Positions 1 to 10,825 of a DNA stretch of 64,000 bases are shown here, in pieces. The position numbers and the translations under genes are program-made. Each line of letters begins with the position of its first letter. The first letter of the stretch is position 1. Below the pieces are notes generated by a model. It did not search any database. It was not told the origin of the DNA and worked only from the letters and a program-made list of their open reading frames with translations. The DNA is from Cercospora beticola (lineage: Eukaryota; Ascomycota; Dothideomycetes; Mycosphaerellales; Mycosphaerellaceae), in contig NC_088937.1 in NCBI RefSeq assembly GCF_033473495.1, positions 682,001-746,000 on the forward strand, given 5' to 3'.

Positions 1-332
1 CAGGCACAATTGGTATTTCCCACTACGCCGCCAACGCCCTCGGCGATGTCGTCTTCGTCGAGCTTCCCACCGCCGACCTCGAAGTGTCCGAAGGTGACAC
101 CATCGGCGCTGTCGAATCCGTAAAATCGGCTTCCGACATCATGACTCCTGTGAGCGGAACAATTGTCGAAGCGAACAGTGCGCTGGAAGATAAGCCTGCG
201 ACGATCAACAAGTCTCCCGAAGGAGAAGGGTGGCTTGCGAAGATCAAGCTTTCGGATCCCAAGGAGCTGGAGAAGCTGAAGACTGCGGAGGAGTACAAGA
301 AGTTCACTGAGGAGGCAGATCAGGATCATTGA
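1..332 (+). CDS. gcvH: Glycine cleavage system H protein, 3' part only
   Basis: The open frame from base 3 continues without a start codon, so the 5' part lies left of the window. The visible protein carries the conserved core GTIGISHYA...LGDVVFVELP and then ESVKSASDI, in which the lysine codon at 123-125 is the lipoyl attachment site. After this come PVSGTIVEAN and a normal H-protein C-terminus. H protein shuttles the methylamine intermediate between the P, T and L proteins of the mitochondrial glycine cleavage complex. The mitochondrial presequence is not visible. About 109 residues can be read. The family match is unambiguous; only the missing 5' end is uncertain. Confidence 0.95.
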   Translation, partial: GTIGISHYAANALGDVVFVELPTADLEVSEGDTIGAVESVKSASDIMTPVSGTIVEANSALEDKPATINKSPEGEGWLAKIKLSDPKELEKLKTAEEYKKFTEEADQDH

Positions 333-850
333 GATAGGGAGCTTCTAGTGGATTGACAAAAGCATGAGGCGCACCGCGGCCAGGATATGGAGTTCAACAA
401 TGTTGGTACGAGCGAGGATCTCAACAGACACAGCAGCTACGGCCACGCGGCCAGACAGGTGAGAAGTAGACGGAGACCGAAATCATCCCGTCGCGTCAGA
501 AGAAGCATCGACATCTATCACACCATATGAACTTCTTTTTCAATTTCCATACCCAAGTCGTTTGCTGCCTAGACCAGTTCTCTCGCAAAACCAGCGCCAT
601 CTGCTCCTCGCGAGCGACCCGAGTGCATAAAGTACAGTAGCCTCCCATCCTCGCCTCTGATTTCTTGGACATCTCTTTGCTTGTCGCACGACTTCATCCT
701 CTCTAACCAACCATCCCTCAGGCTTACCGACGTCAGGATTCCCGCTGTGCTGTAAGATGTTGTCGACGACATTCGCAGCCCAATTTCTCGAGTACTAAGC
801 AACGATGTGCAGGGCATGCGATCTCGAGGATTCCGAACTTGTCGGACGTC
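333..850. other. Intergenic, 3' of gcvH
   Basis: Convergent 3' ends of gcvH and the first F-box/2EXR-like gene. I see no further gene, repeat or RNA; the short frames here have no recognisable protein character. Confidence 0.6.
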
Positions 851-1324
851 TCACGACCAAGGAACAATAGGACCTCTGTTCCTCATGTTCGATGACGTGC
901 TTTTCAGCCTCAGCGTAAATGGGACATCACCGGGCAATGCACAGGTTTTCCTCAAGAAGTGAGGATTGCGCCGACAGTAGATGGCCACCGCTTTCTGGAT
1001 TTTGCGTTTGTCAAACTCAATCCACTTCGTCGTGTCGACATCTTCCATGTACTTGGCCCGTAGCATCTCTTTGCTATTAAATATGCTGAGGTACTCTCGG
1101 GAAATTTGCTTATTCGCTCCAGCTAGTCCGTTTCGTTGTCCTTGATCCATGGCGACAAGTGTATAGATCTTGTTCCGCAGCTCGGAAGGGAGTGCGAGGA
1201 ACAAAGGTTCTGCGGCAACGTTTTTTTCGATTTGGCTTGCAGCGAGGGCCTGCAGCTGTTCGAGTTCCGGGGTGGTCATGGAATGAAGTAGCGCAGCCGC
1301 TTTTTCTAGGTTGGAGGGTTGCAT
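851..1324 (-). CDS. F-box/2EXR-like protein, shortened paralogue
   Basis: Single-exon frame of 157 residues. After an N-terminal helix (NLEKAAALLHSMTTPELEQL) it has the signature LFLALPSELRNKIYTLVAMD, the F-box-like/2EXR start box common in large fungal families. It then has NKQISREYLSIFNSKEM, which is nearly the same as NKQISSEYLSVLNSKEM in the neighbouring gene at 1808-2449. The C-terminal part is about 55 residues shorter than in that neighbour. The remaining tail (DVPFTLRLKS) may correspond to the neighbour's YFVFAIKVKE, so an internal deletion or an unrecognised intron is likely. Molecular function is unknown; F-box-like proteins often act as substrate adaptors, which is only an inference here. 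Confidence 0.7.
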   Translation of the reverse strand: MQPSNLEKAAALLHSMTTPELEQLQALAASQIEKNVAAEPLFLALPSELRNKIYTLVAMDQGQRNGLAGANKQISREYLSIFNSKEMLRAKYMEDVDTTKWIEFDKRKIQKAVAIYCRRNPHFLRKTCALPGDVPFTLRLKSTSSNMRNRGPIVPWS

Positions 1325-1807
1325 CGCTATCGCCAGCTCGCAGTAGTGTTCCTCGCGTGTTGGTTAGGCACCAAAGGTGATTTGGTGGGCGCCTTGATTA
1401 TGAACATGAAAAAAAAATGTGGTTCGAAAGGGCGGCTTGGGACGCAAAAGGCCAGTTTGCTTGAACTTACATTACACTTCGCTCGCTACCACCAGTTTGA
1501 GGCCACCAGACTGAGACCACCGAGAAAGGTACAATATGCTTACGACCCATGGGATTCGTTCGGCGCCAAGATGAAGGTCAGCAGCCTTCGCTCAATGTAA
1601 TCATCGACCTCGTGGCTTTGGTTTCTAGGATACTGCAGCTCGCACCACCACCCGCAATCTCTGAGCTCCCAGAAATACGAATCACCAAAATCCACATGCG
1701 GCTCTTCGTCGCTCTCTTCGTCATGCTAACGAAAGCCTTTTCAGCACCAGCGTGGTCAGAATGATATCAACGTCTCTCAAGCTCGTTTTTCATCGTGCCT
1801 GCTGCCT
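1325..1807. other. Intergenic between two paralogues
   Basis: Upstream region of the shortened paralogue and 3' region of the longer one. An A8 tract lies near 1410. No gene or RNA recognised. Confidence 0.5.
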
Positions 1808-2449
1808 TCACACCTCATCATCATTGTCCCTCTGTTGTGCGTCTGGACAATAATTGTCGATTTCCTTGACCTTGATCGCAAAGACAAAGTACCCTTCACT
1901 GGAACCGGCTATCTCGAGCATGCCCCAGAAGCTGCATTGAGCCGGATCACCGCTCTTCGCCAAATGTGCATCGTCAAGCCTGGTCTTATCAACCACCTTT
2001 TTCTCGGCACTAGCATAGCCGGAGGAGTGGAAAGAGCGAAACCACATGTCCTGGTCCTCAGGAAATTCGTGTGCAAAAATAGATCGGGCTGTGAGCAGTT
2101 TGCGTACGTCGATGTCCTCCCATCCCATTGTAGTGACATCTCTTAAGTACTTGGCGCGGACCATTTCTTTACTGTTCAGAACACTGAGGTACTCGCTTGA
2201 AATCTGCTTGTTGACCACGGCCAGTCCGTTCTCTTGACGTTCAATGTCAGTTATGCTGAAGACTTGACTGACGGCGACAAGGTCGTAGATCTCATTGCGC
2301 AGCTCGGCTGAAAGAGCGAGGAAAGGAAATGGCCTTGAATGCTCTTCCAGCTCTTTTGCAGTAAGCTCCTGTAGCGTGTAGAGCTCGGCAACGCTCATCC
2401 CTTTAAGTAAGGCGGCTGCCTGTTGGAGGTTGGTGGCGATGACAGGCAT
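1808..2449 (-). CDS. F-box/2EXR-like protein
   Basis: Single exon, 213 residues. The order is an N-terminal helix (ATNLQQAAALLKGMSVAEL), the start box FPFLALSAELRNEIYDLVAV, then NKQISSEYLSVLNSKEMVRA, and a C-terminal region ending in an acidic stretch (DNDDEV). It is the tandem partner of the gene at 851-1324 and belongs to the same broad superfamily as the four genes between 32.6 and 38.3 kb. Among those, the box reads LLRLPGELRNEIWRMAL. No catalytic motif is visible. Function is unknown. Tandem placement and unequal divergence suggest a young, fast-changing family. Confidence 0.8.
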   Translation of the reverse strand: MPVIATNLQQAAALLKGMSVAELYTLQELTAKELEEHSRPFPFLALSAELRNEIYDLVAVSQVFSITDIERQENGLAVVNKQISSEYLSVLNSKEMVRAKYLRDVTTMGWEDIDVRKLLTARSIFAHEFPEDQDMWFRSFHSSGYASAEKKVVDKTRLDDAHLAKSGDPAQCSFWGMLEIAGSSEGYFVFAIKVKEIDNYCPDAQQRDNDDEV

Positions 2450-2696
2450 AGTCGGGCGGATGCGGGTTGTCGCAAGTCGTTATTGTGCAACTTGTTGTTG
2501 ACTCAAGGGCAAGTGCGGAAGTCGAGGTAAAGTCCCGATTTAACGGTCGTCTGATCGCAGGCAGTCGCGAGACCTCCTGCCTCAATAAACCTTACATCGC
2601 TTGCTTGACCTTGACACGGCAGGACCAACTCAAGCTCGCCACACACGCTTTGCTATGTCCAACGCGGACGTGGTTTAGCAATCTGCTTAAGATGGA

Positions 2697-3848
2697 TCAT
2701 GGATGACTTTGTTCTTCATCGCCGAAATCGAGCTCAGGATACCTCACGTGCTTCGCAGTAGCCTCGACAGTTTCCCTCAGGTAGTTGTTCTGCGCCCAAA
2801 AGCTTCCACTGAAATCCATGTCATACCAGTAGTTGACTGAGCACGAGAAGGCCTCTTCACCAGAGCTCTGCGACACCTTGTGGTACCACATCGCCGGCAG
2901 GTACATCATGTCTCCTTCATCCAGGGTGACGCGCATCGGCTTAGACGCCTTCGAATATGGCGAGGCTCGCGCGTCCGGCTCGTCAGGATCCCAGATTGGT
3001 GTTGGAATTGGTTCGCTACCCTCGTAGGTCTGTGGCTCCAGTTTTGATTCATCGTCACCGGTTGGCTGATATCTCGCGAATTGAACCGGGACTTCGTTCA
3101 CGCATGGCATTTCGATCGGCGGGAGAAGTACAAAGTGCTTCTGTCCCCGGACCTGGACATAGACATTTTCGTAATTGTCCTTGTGCAAGGCTGTGACAGA
3201 TCTCTCATTGCCCAGCCAGAAGTTTACTGCGTCAGGTTCTGCATCTAAGGCCGCGCTGGCGAAGTCAATGCTATCAGGCACATCTGCGAACAGTGCTGAG
3301 TACTCTGCGCGGAGATTATCATTTTCTACAGTATGTCCAGGTCAGATGTGAACCAGAAATGGGACTGTAAGTGCTTACGTGTTTGCGCGTACTTGACGTT
3401 TCTGCCACTTCGCTCCTGCTCTGATAGATGCGCTTCAGCTTGAATATAGCCCAGGAAGTCGCCAAAGCTCTCTTTCTTCTCATATGGTTCGACCAGGATC
3501 AAATTCCCATGTTCAACCTCCACCAACCCATCTGCATTTCTGCACCACTCAGCAATGAATGAAAGAAACGACCAGACACACCACCTACCCTTTCGGCGTC
3601 GTGGCCACATTGACCGCGGCATCGCCCATCACCTCGCGCAGATACGACGCGTCCCATTGCCGCACCGCTCGCCAAGAACAAGCACATTTCCGCACGACAA
3701 AAGGTCGATTCCTGCCCACGTAGCGCGCGAACTGCAGCGCCGTAGGCTGGGCGGTGAGCTCATCGATTACACAAGCATTGAGTTCGTGATAAGTCTCGAT
3801 AAGATTTAGCACAACGTCTTGATGTTCTCGCTCGTCGGCTTGTGCCAT
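2697..3848 (-). CDS. JmjC/cupin-8 domain hydroxylase (JMJD7-like)
   Basis: Three exons: 3848-3589, 3539-3379 and 3325-2697. Both introns (49 and 53 bases) keep frame and give 349 residues. The start is the ATG reading MAQADEREHQD; the frame upstream of it looks like leader sequence. Fe(II) ligands are visible: HKD (His about 188, Asp about 190) in the context TALHKDNYEN, and the distal His about 289 in LPAMWYHKV. The GQKHFVLLPP strand is typical of JMJD7/cupin-8 proteins. The size also fits JMJD7-type enzymes, which are 2-oxoglutarate-dependent lysyl hydroxylases acting on TRAFAC GTPases in animals. The substrate in fungi is not established. It is transcribed divergently from the F-box gene at 4357. 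Confidence 0.9.
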
Positions 3849-4356
3849 GTTTCGGGGCGACCTAAATCCCGCCGGGAGAACCGGTCTCCTTAAGCAGGGA
3901 GTCACGCACGAATTGCGTGGTGCTGCGTACTGTACGGTCGGATATTGCCAGGGTAACTAGTGGAAGTCTCCTGTACGGCCGATTGTGCGACGAGACCTCT
4001 AAACACGGGGGGAGGCAAGTGCTGGTACGACGCGGACTCTCGGTCACGCTAAACTCCGCCCACTTTCGTCCGATTACTTTCCCCGAATCCATAATCAGAC
4101 CGCATGAACCGGGCAGCCATGAGCCATCGACACCACAGGTCGACTAATCACCTCTAGGGCTGCTCTAGACTTTTTTCGGTCTTGATGAGTCGTGACAGTG
4201 CACTGGTAACAGGCGTGCCTGCAAGGTAGGGCTTGCTTCCGGGCGATCCTCTCTCGAGCCGATGCAATTGTCTCTGACTACCCTCAACCTCGTCTCACTT
4301 GTCTCCTAGAGGACAGACATGATTCTGCTCAGTCTAGGAGCACGCGTTCATCTGCC
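3849..4356. promoter_or_regulatory. Divergent promoter region, JmjC gene / F-box gene
   Basis: 508 bases between two divergent start codons, so both promoters must lie here. No specific binding site was recognised. Confidence 0.5.
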
Positions 4357-6225
4357 ATGAAGCGCGCCAGGAGTCCGCATGCGCCCACGAAGACCGTCAC
4401 CATGGCTGCGGACGTCCGCAGGGACAGTGTGCCAGCACGCACATTCAAAGACATGCCCTCGCTGAAACAAATGCCTCCGGCGATGGCATATACGTCGCCT
4501 GCAACGAGTACAATTCCCCTGAACGAAGATGGAGGACGCCGACCTGCGACAACGCTCCCGCTGAACCTCATCGCACACATCATGTCGTACCTCGACGACG
4601 TAGGGGATATGGCGCGGATCGCGCGGACAAGTAGGCTCATGTACTACATGTGCTTACCGCAACTATACCAACGTGTGAATCTCCACTCGTACGGAGAAAT
4701 GAGATATGTCAATGGGAGGCCGGAAGGATTTGGCGCTGGGAGCCCATTCATGATGGCATTGAATGGCTTGTGCACCAAAGGTCATGCCACACTGGTTCAA
4801 GAGCTGAAAGTTTGGGTGAGTGGATAAAACTGCTGACAGGTGGGCAGAGCAGCACTGATATTGCGGTAGGGCAAATGGCAAGAGTTGGGCATCGATGACT
4901 TCGCCAAAGGCAGGGTGCCTGACACCTCGATGATGCTGAACATAATTCTTCGAGCCGCGACAGACAAAATGACCAAGCTCAAGTCGTTCTCCTGGGAGCT
5001 TGATTGCAAACCTTTGAAGACTTTGTATCAAGGCCTCGGAACTCATAACACTCTCACCACTCTGACCTTGCGATTTCCTACGATACGAGTCCCGCGGCCA
5101 TCGGTGATAATCCCGCCCATGCCCAACTTGCGCGCCTTTCAATTACTGGACTACGACCCTTTATGCTACCCGGACGATCTCAGCATGCTCTTCCTAGGAT
5201 CGAAGAAGCTCGAAGACGTGCGCCTGCACTTCTCTCCACGCATGCGCGCAGAGGCAGAAAACACGATGAGTCTGGGCGCCTTTTTCGGTCGATGCTACAA
5301 GGCAGACTACAAGCTTCAGGTGAAGCATTTCGCCCTACAGAATTGGTTTGGCCAGAATGTGCTCAGCTTTGACCAAATATTTGATGACCAAACCTGCACC
5401 AGTGCCACCTTCATCGATACGTTTGGCGGAAACGACCCTCGCACAATATTTGTCGACGAAACGTGGAACGCCGTTCCGCATGATCTTGATGTGCCTTTCG
5501 ACCGGATACGAGTCAACGAGATTTCGCCACGTCATGTCGAAATAATGCGCAAACAGAGTAAGAACATGAAAGCATTGTACCTGATCAGCAACGCAAAGCG
5601 CCAGAAGACAGGTTACACTCCAGCGTCGAACGCAAGTAACGGTGAACCACCCACACCCAATGGCGACGCGGCGCATTCCCCATACGACCCGAACAAGGAC
5701 CCAGAATGGATTTCGCTTGGGAAAGAATACATTCATACGATAGGGGATCACCACGGGAGCACCCTCAAGCACTTACTTCTGAGCGACGTGTGGGCAGTAC
5801 CACGAGAGGATCTGGCCTATCTCGTGCGCACATGCACCCAGCTCGAACAACTTGGCCTCGCACTTGACGACGTCCAACACGAATCCATTCGCCTCCTCTG
5901 CCCATTCTTACCAAACCTGAAATGTCTCCGCATTCTGGAGAACGAGCAGCTTCGACAGCACTTTGCTCTGTACACGCACGAGCAACGCATGTACCAAATG
6001 GCCAATGAACTCGCGACGCGTGGGCCATTGCACCTCGAGTTTATCTGTCTGGCCGATTGTTGTTACAAGATTGGAGGATTAATTGAGGTCCCGCAAGAGA
6101 ACGGCACTATCGAAATACAGCGCCAAATCACCATGGTTGATAAGGGCGAGGCCGTGAAATTCGAAATCTGGCATCTGGATACGCTCGACATCAGCGTGGA
6201 TCCCATTGCGCCGTTTACGAAGTGA
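4357..6225 (+). CDS. F-box protein with leucine-rich-repeat-like body
   Basis: Two exons, 4357-4815 and 4870-6225, with a 54-base phase-0 intron (GTGAGT...GGTAG), give 604 residues. The F-box lies at about residues 65-105: TLPLNLIAHIMSYLDDVGDM followed by ARIARTSRLMYYMCLPQLY. The rest has repeated hydrophobic segments such as LKSFSWEL, LTTLTLRFPTI, LEQLGLALDDV and LKCLRILE. These look like irregular leucine-rich repeats of F-box substrate receptors. A low-complexity linker rich in Asn, Pro and Gly sits near residue 430. The likely role is a substrate adaptor of an SCF ubiquitin ligase; the target is unknown. It is a classical F-box protein, distinct from the short F-box/2EXR-like family elsewhere in the window. 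Confidence 0.88.
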
Positions 6226-6287
6226 ACACTCTCTCACTGTACTGCTGTATCTCGATACGAAGTCTCCGACACGCGTTGGAGGGAACC

Positions 6288-7940
6288 TCATTCGAGCACA
6301 GGATTCTGCTCCGTGTCTGGGAACAGCTTGGACCACTTGCTGTGGAGCACTCTGCCGTCTTTGATTACGGCCAACAAATGCTTTTGCGGCCGCGCCAAGA
6401 CCTCGATGTCTTCAAGTGGATTGGCGTTCAGGATTATCAGATCCGCGATGGTCCCCTCCTTGATGCGCCCGAGCTTATCCTCTTGCCGGAGCATTCGGGC
6501 AGCATTGACAGTCGCGGATTGCAGGATCTTGAGATTCGACAAGCCAGCTTGCTTCCGTAAAGAGAATTCACTGGCTTGCATAACTTCGAGCGGCCCTAGC
6601 AGATCAGTGCCGTAGCACATGGTCACCCCGGCCTTGTCTGCTATCTGGACGCTCCGCAGACCAGCTTCCAGGACTTGGAGATTCTTGGCGGCTATTGAAG
6701 GGGGAAGGAAGTTGCCGAACTCTTTGCTCGCCATGGTTTGGTACGTGATCTGTGAGGGTCAGCATTATTTTGTGCACCAAGGATGTGGTCAGAGTATGCT
6801 TACGAGCGTCGGTGTCAAGAAGACGTTGTTCTTGGCCATCAGCTCGGCTGTTGGTTCATCGACCAGGTTGCCATGTTCGATGCCAAGCACTCCATTCTCG
6901 ACCGCATTGCGAATCGCAGCTGGAGTGTACGCATGTGCTGTCGCCCACTACAAACACACAGTCAGGGGTCAGCAATTTGTAAAAGTAAGCGCATGTGATC
7001 GATGAGAAGGCCACAACCGCGGTCCGCGGGATGCGCGCAAAATAAATGTATTAGTACTCACAGTCCCGGAATCACTCGCCACTTTTGTAAACGCTCGGAT
7101 TTCCTCCGGCGTATATTGCAGATTTGTCAGCTTGTCAGTCGGAGACACCACCCCTCCAGATAGCATAATTTTTAGAAAATCGGCGCCCTGTCGCAGCTCC
7201 TCACGAGCTGCGTGAAGACATTGCTCCACACCATCTGCTATTCGACCCAAACCTCGAGTATTCCCGCCACAGCACGCATACTCCTCATCTTTGGAACTCC
7301 GCATATCCCCATGCCCACCCGTCTGCGAAATCCCATGTCCTGCGATGAATAATCGTGGACCAGGATAAAGTCCTTCGGCCAAAGCTTCTTTCAACGCCAG
7401 ACCCGCTCCTCCACAATCGCGTACGGTGGTGAAACCTCGTTTGAGAATTTCTCGGGCTAGATATGGTTGTCTTAGTAAGGCGGTCTCGGCATGTTGAGTC
7501 ATTGTGTCTTTGAGACCATCTTCGCCTGGGGGAGTTGCGAGGTGGACGTGGCAGTCTATGAGGCCGGGACAAATGTAGCGGCCTTGGAGGTTGATGATTG
7601 TGATTTCTTCGTTGGCGGTCCATTTGAAGACTTCGTCGTTGGGGCTTGTGGGGCTGGAGTTTAGTTTTGTCATGCGGTGGATTAGGCCGTCTTTTATGTC
7701 GATTGTTACGTGGGAGTGGAGGGAGCCATCTTTGGGGTCTGTGAAATTGATTAGTTACTAGTAGATGGGTTTGTGGAGGATGTGGTGGAGGCTTTTGGTA
7801 CCGATCAGTTGGGCGTCGATGAGGCGATAGCGCTTCTGGGGGACCTTCGTCCAAGGCTTCAACGGGTTGGCCATTTGGTAATTTGTGCTTGAGGTTGTTC
7901 CGTTGACCGTGAGGTCGAGGTCGGGACTTTCGTTTGTCAT
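6288..7940 (-). CDS. Metal-dependent amidohydrolase (imidazolonepropionase/prolidase-like)
   Basis: Four exons: 7940-7802, 7738-7062, 6947-6804 and 6749-6288. All three introns keep frame and give 473 residues. Amidohydrolase landmarks in order are [10 protein letters not shown] with the metal-binding HxH at about residues 110-112, [20 protein letters not shown] with the lysine usually carboxylated in this fold, [14 protein letters not shown] and YGTDLLG with the final Asp. The C-terminus ([15 protein letters not shown]...PLEDIEVL) is the usual beta-sandwich return. Fungal members hydrolyse cyclic amides, dipeptides or imidazolone-type compounds; the substrate cannot be told from sequence. 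It shares a divergent promoter region with a Dal5-type permease, which suggests a small uptake-and-hydrolysis unit. Confidence 0.92.
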
Positions 7941-8505
7941 GGCTTGTCGGGCGAAGGTGCGTTCGAAGATTGGCCCGTGCGCTGCGCCGGCTCAAACTCT
8001 GTCACGACTTCAAGACTCTTTCCTTCACGTCTGCAAATGCACAATCAATCGCGCAAGCTCGAGAATGTTCCAGGAAGGCGATGATATGAGTGTCCAGTGG
8101 GTTGAGTGCATGTCTTTTGCATGCGGCCAACGATAAGTACTTGAACCGTCCGCCGAACGGCCGGGAACACCGGCCACGGTTATCACAAAGCTGTGCCACT
8201 TGAGATCTTCCAACGTCGGTTGTGGCATGTCTAAAAGATGAGAGACGACAATGATACTCTGCTGCCTCAAAAGATAGGCCGGTTATTGTACTACTGACGC
8301 TACAGCTTCTCGGTCCAGCACTGTTCCCAAGCTGCCGCAAATAACTGTTTCGAGCATATCGGTGTCCAGAGCTGCCGATGCTTGCCCTATCGCCTGCACG
8401 AGCACACTGCAGGCCGCAAATGTCACAAGTGCCCACACTCCGGGCTATGAATCGCCAATAAATCAGGCATCTCCCCTCCTTGGTGAGGCATGGCTACTCA
8501 CAATC
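7941..8505. promoter_or_regulatory. Divergent promoter region, amidohydrolase / permease
   Basis: 565 bases between the two start codons. Both genes could be co-regulated from here. No GATA cluster or other site was recognised with confidence. Confidence 0.45.
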
Positions 8506-10104
8506 ATGATGATGAAAAAGAAACTGCCCCGTGAGGAGCTCGACATACAGGATGGCATTCACGTTGACATCACGAATCCCGATGCGGAACGACGCGTGCT
8601 TCGCAAATCCGACCTCATAGTTCTGCCGATGGTCAGTCATCCAGCTACAACATAGCAAGATCACACAGCTGACGCAAACAGATGTGCCTCGTGTTCTTCA
8701 CACAATACCTCGACAAGCAGAGTCTTTCTTATGCATCAATCTACGGGTTACTCGAAGATCTGAGCCTGAGCTCGACACAGTACAGCTGGCTGACGTCCTG
8801 TTTCTATTTGGCGCAATTGGCGTCCGAGTGGCCTTTTATCTACCTTATGAGCAGGTTTCCCATTGCAAAATTCGTGGGCTTGACTGTCATTCTGTGGGGC
8901 GGAGTATGCATGTGCCTTGCTGCTCCGAATAACTTTGCAGGCTTCGCGGCTGTTCGATGTCTGCTCGGTTTCACCGAGGGTGCAGTCAGCCCGGCATTCA
9001 TTACTATCACGAGTATATGGTACAAGAAGGAAGAGCATCCAATGAGAGTGGGCATGTGGGTAAGTGCTGTGAAGCTGATACGATGCTTAGCGTCGATCTT
9101 GCAGCAAACATCGGAGGACCATAAGCACTGGAGAAATAAACTAATGCATCTGCTCACAGGTCACCTGCAACGGTCTCGCCCAGATCGTCGGCTCCCTCAT
9201 GATGTACGGCATTGGAGAAAATCTTTCCCACCTCTCCATCGCTCCCTGGCGCCTGATGTTTCTCCTCTGTGGCGCAGTAACCATATTCGCTGGCATAATA
9301 TTCTTCCTACTCATGCCTGCTGGGCCCGGCACAGCTTGGTTCCTCACTCCAGACGAGCGCATCGTCGCAGCCAAACGCCTCGCGTCCCAGCATGACGGCG
9401 GAGACAAGACTTCGTTCTCCTGGAAGCAATTCAAAGAAGCTTGTCTCGACATCAAAACCTTCCACGTCTTCATGTTTGGCATCCTGGTCACAATGTGCTC
9501 TCCCGTCCTAACCTTTGCAAGCCTAGTAATCAAGAATTTGGGCTACACATCCCCGCAAACCCTCCTCTACGGCTCTCCCTCCGGTGCAATACAAATCGCC
9601 TTCATCTGGATCGGAGTCCTCGGATGTCTCTGGTTTCCAAATCGACGGAGCCTCATCGTCCTCATTCTGTGCGTGGTACCTCTCACCGGGTGCATTCTTC
9701 TCACCATTCTCCCGCTCTCCGCAGGCTGGGGGATGATCGTTGCGAGCTGGCTTGCATCAGTCATCAGTTCGCAGTTCAGTATTCTCATGTCCCTGTCTGC
9801 GAGCAATGTCCGCGGAAATACTAAGAAAGCTTTCGTCAATGCTGTATTTTTCGTGGGTTATAGTACGGGATGTATCGCGGCGCCGCACCTTTGGACGGAA
9901 CCGCCGAGGTATCGAGCGGGAGTCATTTGTGCGTTGGTCGATTGGGGTTTGGTGTATGTGTTTATTCCGAGTTATTGGTATTTGTGCTGGAGAGATAATA
10001 GAGTGCGGAACAGGTTGCAGTGTGATGAGGCTGAGAGTATGAGGTTTATTGAGGGGGCCGATGTCACGGATAAGGAAGACAAGTCGTTTCGCTATACGAC
10101 ATGA
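8506..10104 (+). CDS. MFS permease, allantoate permease (Dal5) family
   Basis: Three exons, 8506-8631, 8682-9059 and 9160-10104, give 482 residues. I chose the ATG at 8506 (MMMKKKLPREEL) because the frame upstream lacks protein character. The first membrane segment region, MCLVFFTQYLDKQSLSYASI, is typical of the Dal5/anion:cation symporter family (TC 2.A.1.14). Next comes RCLLGFTEGAVSPAFITITS with GFTEG, the family hallmark after TM4, and later the expected hydrophobic segments to about 12. The C-terminus is short and charged. Family substrates include allantoate, ureidosuccinate, dipeptides, nicotinate and other carboxylates. Given the divergent amidohydrolase, a nitrogen-containing substrate is a reasonable guess. 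Confidence 0.9.
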
Positions 10105-10365
10105 GCCGAGGACTTCAAATCCCACAGCTCGGTAGAGAGCGTACCATGCTGAGATCAAGATGGACGGCGAAAAGGTGCTCAACAAGTAGCTCGACAGACT
10201 GGTGGGCCTCCGCATAACACCGCCTACTTGAACCTTGAAGGAAGCATGTTCGGCCACTCGTTATTGTCCTGATAGTCAGTCGCAGTGCAACAAAAGGCAA
10301 AGGGCAAAATCGCGTAGATTCGAGTCAATCAAGAGAACTCGTAACAAAAAGAAAAAGTCCACCGA

Positions 10366-10528
10366 GCACCAACCGGCGTTCGAACCCCTGACCTGCGCGA
10401 CCTGCGCTGCAAAACAGCAAAACGACAAGTTGGCAATCCTGCTCATGGGGATCTACCGGAACTAGAATCGGCGATGAGTTACCAACTTGTCTGAGTAAGC
10501 ACAATTGCCAGCAACATATGAATGTCAA
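10366..10528 (-). repeat. Structured Pol III-like element, copy A
   Basis: Diverged direct copy of the element at 10657-10825. Both begin (plus-strand view) with GCACCAA, continue with CTGACCTGCGCG, and end with GTAAGCACAATTGCCAG, an ATAT-containing stretch and AATGTCAA. In this copy a perfect 10-base inverted repeat, GACAAGTTGG (10424-10433) and CCAACTTGTC (10482-10491), encloses 48 bases. Read on the minus strand there is a near-match to a tRNA B box, GGTTCGAACGC. Two T5 runs that could end Pol III transcription follow about 10 bases after the conserved block. A tRNA-derived SINE or a structured non-coding RNA would fit. The T arm does not pair properly, so it is not an intact tRNA. Confidence 0.45.
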
Positions 10529-10656
10529 CAATGCCATCCGAACAATAGCTCACAAGCAGAGGAACCTTAGCGATCGCCGCGCATTGGTCAGACCTCGAGT
10601 CCAAAAGTGCGAAGTGAAAAAGAAAAGGCAAAAAAGGTAAAGGGAGAAGAACGAAT

Positions 10657-10825
10657 GCACCAAACACACATTCGCACTCCTGACCTGCGCGCGTCTTGCG
10701 AACTTCCGCGCGCAAAAAAGCAAAAACAAGTCGACCGCACCCTATACATGTGGTCTGCCGAGATTTCGACGCTTTGCTAATCGACTTGTTAGTAAGCACA
10801 ATTGCCAGTATTATATAAATGTCAA
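10657..10825 (-). repeat. Structured Pol III-like element, copy B
   Basis: Second copy, about 130 bases from copy A and in the same orientation. The inverted repeat is AACAAGTCGA (10725-10734) and TCGACTTGTT (10781-10790), enclosing 46 bases. It differs from copy A at three positions per arm, and every change is matched in the partner arm. Read on the minus strand, TAGCAAAGCG resembles an A box. A TATA-like TTATATAA (10811-10818) lies about 20 bases outside the stem, and a T6 run follows at 10635-10630. A second GC-rich hairpin (TGCGCGC/GCGCGCA) is possible between the stem and the conserved GACCTGCGCG block. The B box seen in copy A is degraded here. Confidence 0.45.

Noticed and set aside
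10366..10400. Intact tRNA gene on the minus strand
   Set aside because: A B-box-like sequence is present, but the T stem and acceptor stem do not pair, so no functional tRNA can be folded.
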